From CAYRSS01 sp964426945 (GTDB lineage: Bacteria > Planctomycetota > Phycisphaerae > UBA1845): 36,374 nt of DNA. The first letter of the stretch is position 1, and the number at the start of each line of letters is the position of its first letter. Positions 15,367 to 24,400 of the stretch are shown here, one piece after another. The notes beneath the pieces are model-generated. The model saw only the letters and a list, made by a program, of their open reading frames with translations. It was not told the origin of the DNA and made no database searches. The stretch is from assembly GCA_964426945.1 (NCBI GenBank), contig CAYRSS010000042.1:1-36374 (forward strand), written 5' to 3'. The position numbers and the translations under genes were made by a program.

Positions 15367-18300
15367 GTGAAACTTTCAGCCGTCCTTGCCACCACCATCG
15401 TCGTCGCGGGAATCGCCTTTGCCGGAGGATGCGGCAACGGGCTTGTCCCCGCTGACCAGAGTGCAGCCTCGGGGCTGGACCGGCTCGTGTCTGCCAAGGC
15501 GATGAGCAGTCACTACGTCGAGGTGAGCTTCGCGGGTCCCGTCGGCTCGGCCGCGGAGGATCCGGCGAACTACACGATCGTGGCGATGGACGGCGGAGCG
15601 CCGCTGGCGGTGACCGACGCCCGCCGCGTGGGCGACGGCTCGCAGGTCATCCTGACGACCGGCAAGCAGCAGGTCATCACCTACGGCCTGAGCACCGGCA
15701 AGCCCTCCTACACGGGGGCGAAGGTCAGCACAGTCAACTACCAGACCGGCACGACCTTCAACGGCGTGGAGGTTCCCGAACCGTACATGGAGGCGGCCAT
15801 TTCGATCAGCAATACGCAGGTGCTGGTCACCTTCAGCGAGCCGATGGAGGGGCCACCGGCGGAGAATGTCCTCAACTGGCGCATCGCCAACCCCGACCTG
15901 AACATCATCTCGGCGCAGATCGACAGCATCCGTCGTCGCGTCACGCTGACGACCGAACCGCAGCGGAATGTGCTCTACAACCTCAAGGCGGTGAACCTGA
16001 CGCGCCCCAGCGCCATCGGCGGCGACTTCATCGATCCGGAGCGCAACTCGACGACCTTCTGGGGCACGCCGGCGACGGACACGGCCGGTCCCCGGGTCAC
16101 CAAGGCCGTTTCGCTCGGCCCGACCGCGCTGGCGCTCTACTTCAGCGAGCCGCTTGAATCGCAGTGGGCGGCGCCGCAGCACTACGCGATCGATAACAAC
16201 CTGCACGTGCTCGACGTCGTGTTCGACGACTACAACGCGGTCGCGTTCCTCACCACGACGGCTCAAAAGCCCGGCACGATCTACACCGTCACGGTCAGCA
16301 ACGTCCGCGACCTGGCGCGCAACCTGATCGATCCGGACTTTGATACGACCACTTTCGAGATGTTCCCCGAGGACACGAGCCTGCCGCAGGTGGTCTCGGC
16401 GGTCTCGACCAGTACGACGACGGTCCTGCTGTCGTTCTCTGAGCCGATGGCGGGCGACGCCGGCGACGCCACCAAGTACGGCATCGTCCCGACCCTGCCC
16501 GTCGTGGGTGCGGAACTGAACGCCTTCGGCACGCAGGTGCTGCTGGAGACGCTGCCGCAGACACCCGGCGTGCAGTACATGCTCACGGCCAACGCCGGCC
16601 TGAAGGACACCGCGGGCAACCCCTTGGCGGCCGGGGCCAACACCGCGGCCTTCGAGGTCGACCCGCTCGATGACACGCCGCCGGTGCTGATCAAGTTCGC
16701 CTTGGCGACCACGACCGAGGCCATTGTCTACTTCTCCGAGCCGATGGCGGACAACGCCCTCGAGCCGACGAACTACGAGTTCAGCCCCGAGGTGGTCGTC
16801 ACCGACGTGGCCTTTAACCAGACCCGCACGGTGGCGCTCCTTACGACGCTTCCCATGACCGCGGGGCAGGCGTACGACCTCGAGGTGTTCAACGTCACCG
16901 ACCTCGCCGGCAACCCGCTGGCGACAACGCGCGGCGCACTGACCGTGACTTTCACCGGCGCCACCGCCGGCTCGGAGCTGGCCCGCGTGGTCGGCGCGGC
17001 GTCGCTGCACAACAAGGCGGTGCTGGTGCAGTTCAGCAAGCCGATGGGCGACAGCGCCATCAACCCGTCGCACTACATCATCGTTCAGGCGAATGTGAAC
17101 GCGGAGGTGGGCTTCCTGACGGTCATGTCCGCCGACTGGGCCGACGCCGAGCACACGTCGGTTGGTCTTCAGACCCTGTCGCAGAACGAGGTGACGTACG
17201 ATCTGAAGGTAGTCAACATCAAAGACGCCTCGGGCAATCCGATGGCGCCGCGGGCGATCCCGGGTCTGCTCGACGACCCGGAGGGCGCCAGCTTCCCCGG
17301 CACCCCGCCCGGCCTGACCGACATCACCGATACGGACGAAGACGGCCTCAGCGACAACACGGAACAGCGCGGGTACGAGGTCGAAATCGAGCTTCAGAAC
17401 GGCACGACGACCGCCCGCGAGGTCACCAGCAGCCCGTTCACTGCGGACACCGACGGCGACGGCCTTGACGACAAGGACGAGCGCCGCCTGCTCTCCGACC
17501 CGCGGAGCGGCGACACCGACTTCGACGGGCTCGGCGACGCCGATGAGTACAACATCTACTTCAGCGACCACACCGATCAGGACACGGACGACGACGGCAT
17601 CAACGACCAGGACGAGCTGGCGTTCTTCAAGTCCTCCCCGATCCTGGCGGACACCGACGGCGACGGTTTCGAGGACGGGCGCGAGCTGTTCGAACTGAAC
17701 CGCAACCCGCGCATCGCCGACCTGCCCGTGCCGCAGATCATTATCGGCGACATGCGCCTCCAGATCGACGAGCGCTACACCTACACGGACGAGGAAGGCC
17801 AGACCGTTTCGCAGAGCGATTCGACCAACGTGAGCATGACGCAGAGCAGCGAGAACAAGCTCTCCACCGTCGATACCACGGCCTGGAAGATCGGCGCCGA
17901 GATCGGCGGCAGCGTCACCGCCAAGTTCGGCAAGGACGCGGGCACGGAAATCAAGGGCGAGGCCAAGGTCAGCGGCGGCTACGAGAGCACGACGCAGACG
18001 ACCAACGAGAGCACCAACGCGGTGCAGAACGCCTACGAGCGTTCCTTCCAGAAGGGGCTTGAGCTCAGCCAGAACCGCAGCGTGACGCGCACGGTCGAAG
18101 GCGCGAGCATCAGCACCAACGTCAGCATCAAGAACGCCGGCGAGATCGCCTTCAGCATCACCAACATGGAAATCTCGGTGCTGCAGCAGGGCCCGACGCG
18201 CGCTTCGTTCGTGCCTGTGGCCACGCTGATTCCCGAGAGCACGCTGCTGACGGGCAACACGCCGGTCTTCAACCTCGGACCGCTCGATCCCGAGCGCGGA

Positions 18301-21300
18301 CCGATCATCTTCAGCAGCCGCGAGGTGTTCCCGAACCTGGTGGAAGACCTGATGCGCCAGCCGCGCGGCCTCGTGTTCCGCCTGGCCAACTTCGACATCC
18401 TCGATGAGTTCGGCCGCAACCGCGCCTTCTCGTCACAGGAGGTGGTCGATCGCACGGGCGGCATCACGGTGGACTACGGCGACGGTACCGTCGAGCGCTA
18501 CCTCGTAGCGGTCAACGGCCAGTTCGACAGCAGCTACCTGCTCGGCGGCATGTGCAGCGAGGATTCCGACGATGCCGGCGAGTTCTGCGGCGACGGCACG
18601 GAGTGCTCCGGCGGCTCCTGCGACGCGATTCTCTACGGCGGCTTTGACGATCTGGGCCGCCCGTCGGGCCTGCCGCTCGACTACATCTTCCAGGACATCC
18701 TGGAGCTGCCCAAGAACCCGCCGCTGTTCGACGCCATCGTCGCCGGCTACGACGGCATCTGCACTACCATCGCCGCCGGCGACGACGTGCAGGTGGTGCC
18801 GCCGGGCACGACGGGGCTCGATGATCGGGAGATCGTCGTGCTCGCGGGCCAGAACGGCGTGCTGAACACGACGCCGAACAACGGCAACCTGCTCAACCCC
18901 AGCCTCGATGACACCGTGGCGAAGACCGTCGGCTACGAGACCAGTGTGACCTGCAACGAGTTCACCGCCACGCGCATCGCGGAGCCCGACTTCGACGGAG
19001 ACGGCTTTGCGAGCACCGATGCGGTCGGCGACGACGTGCAGGTGGTCGCGGTGGGTGCGGTCGTCACGGCCGGCGCCACGATCGTCTCGGCCGGTCCCAA
19101 TGGCGTCCTCGACACCGTGCAGGGTGGCGACGACATCTTCCGCGGCCCCGGCGACGTCTGCACCAGCGACGCCGGCTGTCCGCAGAACCCGAACGCCGGC
19201 GCGGGCAACGTTGCGGCGTGCAATGGCCGCGAGGTACTGACACGGTTCAAGAACTCCAAGACGGGCGATCCGAACCGGTTCTGGATCACCATCACCCAGG
19301 ACGGCATCCCCGCCGGCACCAGCTTCGGCGAATACCTGCTCAAGCCGGGCAAGGCGATCACCCTCGCGTTCGGTCAGGACGTCGACCGCGACGGCCTGTT
19401 CCTTGTCGAGGAGTACATCCACGGCAGCAGCGACCGCCGCAAGGATACGGACGGCGACGGCCTGGGCGACTTCACCGAGATCCGCATCGGCTGGAAGGTC
19501 CAGCTCGCCGGAGAGTCGACCTCGATCGGCGTGTTCCCCGATCCGCAGCTCGACGATTCGGATCGCGACGACCTCCGGGATGACATCGAGTCGCGCTGCA
19601 AGACCAACCCGCGTCTGCGTGACACGGATAACGACGGTCTGACCGACGACTTCGAGCTGACCTACAAGGGCACGCGTGTCGGCTCGGCCACGTCGGCCGG
19701 GGCGTGCGATACGGCGATCGGCGCCGCGAGCCCGCTCGCCGGAGCCTGCTGCACCAGCGCGGCCGGCACCAGCTGCGCGACGTTCAACCGCTTCTGCAGC
19801 CAGAACGCAGACTGCACGAACGTCGGCGTCTGCTGCACCACCTCGGTCGGCACATCGTGCGATCCCGCGGACGATGCGATTCTCTGCGACTCCGACGGCG
19901 ACTGCGACGGTGCGAGCAGCTACGGGGTCTGCGTGAAGGACAAGTTCACCGTCTGCGCGAATCCGATCTCGGATGCGTGCCCGGTGAACGAGGAATTCTT
20001 CCCGAACTTCCCGCCGTGCGGCCTCGACCCGCGTAATCCCGACACGGACGGCGACTCGCTGCCCGATGCCTACGAGATCGAGCTGGGGGCCAACCCGCTC
20101 GATCCGGATGATGCCGAGGACTTCATCGACTCCGACGAGGACGGCCTCTCGGACGCGATGGAAGACACGCCGTACTCGATCACCGTGCAGTACTGCAACA
20201 ACACGTGCGCAACGGCTTTCAACGGCGTCTGCAATGATACGCAGGCCGGAGGATCGTGCGCCCTGGGCAGCGACTGTGCGGACTGCGGGCCACGGAACGT
20301 CACGGTCAACAACATCGTGACCGAAATCCAGGAGCCGGATTCCGACTTCGACGGCCTGCCCGACCTCGTCGAGCGCAGCGTCGGCCTGGACGGCACGGAT
20401 GTCGACACGGACAAGGACGGCATCCTCGACTACGACGAGTTCAATCGCTTCGGCGAGTTCCTCGCGCTGAACTTCCAGTATGACGGCTTCTCGCTGAGCG
20501 ACGCCGGTTCACAGAAGTACGGCACCGATCCGTCGAAGCAGGACACCGACGGCGACCGCCTGTCCGACTTCTTCGAGCTCACCACCCAGTGGATCGTGAA
20601 CGTGCCGGGCGGCAGCATGTCGCTGATGGTTGATTCCAGCCCGCTGTCGGCAGATACCGACGGTGACATGGCAAGTGACCGCCAGGAGTATGTCGGCTGC
20701 GACAATCGGCCGGCGGGCAGTTCCGGCGACTCGGGTGATGCGACCAACCCGCGCGACCCGAACTCGGACGACGACGGCCAGCTCGACGGCGCCGAGTACG
20801 GCACCGAGTTCGACGGCATCTGTGCCACCAATCCGCTGGTGCCCGACCTGTCGGTGCGCGTGAGCATCACGAGCGTCGGCGTGTCGGCCAGCCCCGGCGA
20901 CGGCAACCCGCCGAACGACTGGTACTTCTGGGCCGACGTCGAGAAGAACGGGTCCTACCAGGGCGAGCTCGTGAACTCGAACAGTTGCTGCAGCGGCGGA
21001 AGCTGCGGCGGCCTGACCTGCGACGGCTGCAGCCTCCTGCAGGGCAACGTGTGGACCATCTACGGGTTTGATGGCACGAACTCGACCATCACCGTCTCGA
21101 TGGTGGCGGGCGATACGATGACGATCAGCTACGACATGTTCGAGCTCGACAACTGCACGAACCTGGGTGGCACGATCACGTACGACTGCTGGACGACCTC
21201 GTCGATGAGTTACTCGTTCACCGATCTGTCGAACGGGAATAACTCGGTGCCGGTGACGCTGACCAACAGCAGCGACAGCTGCACGACGAACCTGTCGTTC

Positions 21301-21318
21301 AACATCGTGAAGAACTGA
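15367..21318 (+). CDS. Giant lipoprotein: six Ig-like domains, Ca2+-binding repeats and a protective-antigen-like segment
   Basis: The 1983-residue product starts at GTG 15367 (GAGGAG seven bases upstream) with a signal ending in FAGGC (Cys22). Residues about 35-640 are six SbsA-type Ig-like domains, each with a VxFSEPM-type strand. From 656 come Ca2+ loops (DTDEDGLSDNTEQRGYEVE, then DTDGDGLDDKDE and others). Residues about 787-1058 resemble domain 2 of anthrax protective antigen: Ser/Thr/Asn-alternating strands, GGSVTAKFG, an INAG-like strand before ITNMEISVL, and ERYLVAVNG further on. Two copies of a GDDVQVV...AGxNGVLxT unit follow (about 1138 and 1222), then more Ca2+ loops (1338-1450, 1558-1830), a cysteine-rich insert with two CC pairs (1457-1540), and a C-terminal beta domain (1829-1983). 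The pore-module reading rests on remembered PA sequence. No enzyme motif is seen. Confidence 0.85.
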   Translation: MKLSAVLATTIVVAGIAFAGGCGNGLVPADQSAASGLDRLVSAKAMSSHYVEVSFAGPVGSAAEDPANYTIVAMDGGAPLAVTDARRVGDGSQVILTTGKQQVITYGLSTGKPSYTGAKVSTVNYQTGTTFNGVEVPEPYMEAAISISNTQVLVTFSEPMEGPPAENVLNWRIANPDLNIISAQIDSIRRRVTLTTEPQRNVLYNLKAVNLTRPSAIGGDFIDPERNSTTFWGTPATDTAGPRVTKAVSLGPTALALYFSEPLESQWAAPQHYAIDNNLHVLDVVFDDYNAVAFLTTTAQKPGTIYTVTVSNVRDLARNLIDPDFDTTTFEMFPEDTSLPQVVSAVSTSTTTVLLSFSEPMAGDAGDATKYGIVPTLPVVGAELNAFGTQVLLETLPQTPGVQYMLTANAGLKDTAGNPLAAGANTAAFEVDPLDDTPPVLIKFALATTTEAIVYFSEPMADNALEPTNYEFSPEVVVTDVAFNQTRTVALLTTLPMTAGQAYDLEVFNVTDLAGNPLATTRGALTVTFTGATAGSELARVVGAASLHNKAVLVQFSKPMGDSAINPSHYIIVQANVNAEVGFLTVMSADWADAEHTSVGLQTLSQNEVTYDLKVVNIKDASGNPMAPRAIPGLLDDPEGASFPGTPPGLTDITDTDEDGLSDNTEQRGYEVEIELQNGTTTAREVTSSPFTADTDGDGLDDKDERRLLSDPRSGDTDFDGLGDADEYNIYFSDHTDQDTDDDGINDQDELAFFKSSPILADTDGDGFEDGRELFELNRNPRIADLPVPQIIIGDMRLQIDERYTYTDEEGQTVSQSDSTNVSMTQSSENKLSTVDTTAWKIGAEIGGSVTAKFGKDAGTEIKGEAKVSGGYESTTQTTNESTNAVQNAYERSFQKGLELSQNRSVTRTVEGASISTNVSIKNAGEIAFSITNMEISVLQQGPTRASFVPVATLIPESTLLTGNTPVFNLGPLDPERGPIIFSSREVFPNLVEDLMRQPRGLVFRLANFDILDEFGRNRAFSSQEVVDRTGGITVDYGDGTVERYLVAVNGQFDSSYLLGGMCSEDSDDAGEFCGDGTECSGGSCDAILYGGFDDLGRPSGLPLDYIFQDILELPKNPPLFDAIVAGYDGICTTIAAGDDVQVVPPGTTGLDDREIVVLAGQNGVLNTTPNNGNLLNPSLDDTVAKTVGYETSVTCNEFTATRIAEPDFDGDGFASTDAVGDDVQVVAVGAVVTAGATIVSAGPNGVLDTVQGGDDIFRGPGDVCTSDAGCPQNPNAGAGNVAACNGREVLTRFKNSKTGDPNRFWITITQDGIPAGTSFGEYLLKPGKAITLAFGQDVDRDGLFLVEEYIHGSSDRRKDTDGDGLGDFTEIRIGWKVQLAGESTSIGVFPDPQLDDSDRDDLRDDIESRCKTNPRLRDTDNDGLTDDFELTYKGTRVGSATSAGACDTAIGAASPLAGACCTSAAGTSCATFNRFCSQNADCTNVGVCCTTSVGTSCDPADDAILCDSDGDCDGASSYGVCVKDKFTVCANPISDACPVNEEFFPNFPPCGLDPRNPDTDGDSLPDAYEIELGANPLDPDDAEDFIDSDEDGLSDAMEDTPYSITVQYCNNTCATAFNGVCNDTQAGGSCALGSDCADCGPRNVTVNNIVTEIQEPDSDFDGLPDLVERSVGLDGTDVDTDKDGILDYDEFNRFGEFLALNFQYDGFSLSDAGSQKYGTDPSKQDTDGDRLSDFFELTTQWIVNVPGGSMSLMVDSSPLSADTDGDMASDRQEYVGCDNRPAGSSGDSGDATNPRDPNSDDDGQLDGAEYGTEFDGICATNPLVPDLSVRVSITSVGVSASPGDGNPPNDWYFWADVEKNGSYQGELVNSNSCCSGGSCGGLTCDGCSLLQGNVWTIYGFDGTNSTITVSMVAGDTMTISYDMFELDNCTNLGGTITYDCWTTSSMSYSFTDLSNGNNSVPVTLTNSSDSCTTNLSFNIVKN

Positions 21319-21323
21319 TCCAC

Positions 21324-21389
21324 CGCCGCGGCCGGCCCGGGCGATGCCCTCCGAAAAGGATGGGGGTTGTCCGGGCCGCGACCGCGGCG
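21324..21389 (+). terminator. Long interrupted hairpin between the two giant genes
   Basis: CGCCGCGG (21324-21331) pairs with CCGCGGCG (21382-21389), and GGCCCGG (21334-21340) with CCGGGCC (21371-21377), leaving a small internal loop and a 30-nt apical loop. It begins 6 bp after the TGA of the upstream gene and ends 23 bp before the ribosome site of the next. It may terminate, attenuate or protect the mRNA. Confidence 0.5.
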
Positions 21390-21425
21390 CTTTGTTGTCG
21401 GACCCGGCGGCGGGGGAGAAGAACC

Positions 21426-24400
21426 ATGCGCTCGGTTTTCAAGGTGCTGCCTGTGATGGCGGCCTTCGCGTTCTGCGCGCCGCTGGCGGCGCAGACGGTG
21501 TACTACGTCGATCCGGACGCGGCGGGCGGCACCCAGAACGGCGACTCGTGGACGAACGCCTTCTCTGACCTGCGCACGGGGCTGGCCGTCGCCGCACAGG
21601 CGGGCGGGCCGGCGGAAATCCGCGTGGCGGCGGGGACGTACCTGCCCGACTTCGGCGAGGGTGTCATTCCGGGCGACCGCAACGCGACCTTCTCGCTGTC
21701 AAGCAACGTCACGGTCCGGGGCGGCTACGCCGGGTTCGGGGCGCTGGACCCCGACCTCCGCGATTTTGATTCGCATCAGACCGTCCTCTCCGGCAACATC
21801 GGTACTTCCGGCAGCAGCACTGACAACTCCTACCACGTGGTGACGGCCAGCGGCGTCGACGCGACCTGCGTGCTCGACGGCGTGACCGTCCGCGGCGGCA
21901 ACGCGAGTGCCGCTGCGCCTAACAACGACGGCGGCGGTGTCTTCATCACCGGCGGCACAGGTCCGACCATCACGCACTGCCTGATCGACGGCAATGCGGC
22001 CGCTGACCAGGGCGGCGGCGTCTACGTCGGCGGCGGCGCCTCGCCCCGCATCATTAACAGCGTCCTGACCAACAACACGGGCACCGCCCAGGGCGGCGGG
22101 CTCTACGTCGACGGTACGAGCTCGGCCGACGTGACCAACTGCACGGTCACGCGGAACACCTCGGCCGCGGGGGCGGGGGCCTTCCTCGCCGCGGGCGGCG
22201 CGGCGGAGATCATCAACACCATCGTCTTCGGCAACACGTCGACGGGAGTCGGCGGCACGGGAACGGCGACGATCACCTTCAGCGACATCCAGGGGCTCCC
22301 CGCGGCGGGAAGCAACATCAGCGCCGACCCGATGTTCGTGAACGCGGCCAGCGGCAACGTGCGGCTGATGAGCGGCTCGCCGTGCATCAACACCGGCAGC
22401 AACGCCGCCGCCGACCTTCCCGACCTCGACCGCGATCTGGCTCAGCGCGTTTCGGACACGACGGTGGACATGGGGGCCTACGAGTTTGCCGACTGCGACG
22501 GCGACGGCACCCCCGACTCCGAAGAGGCCGACGGCGACGGTGACGGCGTCCCCACCGACTGCGACAACTGCCCGATGCTGGCCAATCCCGACCAGCTCGA
22601 CATGGACAACGACAGCATCGGCGATTGCTGTGACCCGAGCCTGCCGGATTCGGACGGCGACGGCGTGCGCAACGTCTGCGAAATGCCCGCCGGCGTAATT
22701 GCCGTGCGCGAGGGGGCCACCGGCCTGGCCAACGGCAGCGACTGGTTCAACGCCTACACGAACCTTCAGACCGCGATCAACGCGGCCGTCGCCTCGGGCG
22801 GCACGATCAACGAGATCCGCGTGGCCGTGGGCGAGTACCGACCCTCCTCGGCCGGGCTCACTGACCCGCGCGACGCGACCTTCCAGCTTGTCAACGGCGT
22901 GACCATCCGCGGCGGCTACTCGGGTTTCCTCTCGTCCGCGGGCGACGTGCAGGATGTGGACCGCTACGAGAGCATCCTGACAGGCGATCTGAACAACGAC
23001 GACGACGTGGAGGGCCCCGGCGGCGGCGGACCCGGCGAAAACTCGTACCACGTCGTGACCGGCAGCGGCAACAACGCCACGGCCGTGCTCGACGGCGTGG
23101 TGATCGAAGGCGGCAACGCCGACGGCGGTGACGAGCGCGGCTCGGGCGGCGGCATGTTCAGCGAGGAGGGCTCGCCGACAGTCCGCAACACAACCTTCCG
23201 CAACAACTCCGCCATCTTCAACGGCGGCGGCATGTACAACCAGGATATCGGCATCGACGGGCCGGGTCTGCTGGGCAGCAATCCGACCGTGTCCAACTGC
23301 CGGTTCTTCGCCAACGCGGCGGGCTTCTCGGGCGGCGGCATGTACAACGCGAACAACAGCAAGCCGCGCGTCGAGAATTGTCACTTCCGGGACAACTCGG
23401 CTGACAACGGCGGCGGTATGGCCAACCAGGTGCTGTCCAACCCGACGATCGTCGGAACCCGATTCGAGACCAACGGCGCCGACGTCGGCGGCGGCGGTAT
23501 CTCGAATCTCGACGCCGGCGCGATCGTCATCAACAGCACCTTCGTGGGCAACCACTCGGTCAACGGCGGCGGGCTCTCGGCCCAGTCGAGCAGCGTCCAC
23601 CAGACCCAACTGGTCAACTCCGTGTTCTTCGCCAACACCGCCACCGTGCGCGGCGGCGCGTGGTACATCGAACAGGCTCCGCTGCGGGCCAGCAACTGCA
23701 CGGTCCGCGCCAATACCGCGACGGCCGGCGCCGGCGGCATGATGCTCAACAGCGCCCCGGCGACGATCGTCAACTCGATCTTCTGGCAGAACTCGCTGCC
23801 GCTGTTCTCGGGAAGCTCCTCGCCGGTGGTGATCTACTCGGTGGTCCAGGGCGGGTTCTCGGGCACAGGCAACCTGAACGTCGATCCGCAGTTCTCCGAC
23901 AACGACGAGAACACCACGATCGGCCCATTCTCCCCCTGCATCGACGCCGGGGCGAACGGCGCGGTCGCGTTTGACGTGGCCGATCTGGATGGCGACGGGC
24001 TGACGCTCGAGAAAGTCCCCTTCGACCGGGCCGGCAACCCGCGGTTTGTCGACGTGCTGGCTGCGCCGGACATCGGCCAGGGCAACGCGCCCCTCGTGGA
24101 CATCGGGGCGTTCGAATACGCCGAGCTGCTGCCCGTGTTCAACCTCTCGCGCGGCACCTACCACGCGACCATCGCCGAGGCCCTCACATTCGCGGGCACC
24201 GGCGACACGATCGAGGCCGACCCGCCCAGCTTCACCGGCGCGCTGACCCTCAGCTACCCGGGCAAGGCCCTCACCCTTCTCAGCACCGGCGCCATCAGCC
24301 AGGCGGCTGCCGGATCCTGGACGCCGGGCAACGGTTCGACCCTGCGCTCCGCGCCGGGCGAGTCGATCGCCGTTGCGGGCGAACTGCTCGTACTCAACGG

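Noticed and set aside
15376..17571. 731-codon minus-strand frame opposite the Ig-like domains
   Set aside because: Same shadow effect; the plus strand has a clear signal peptide, ribosome site and domains.
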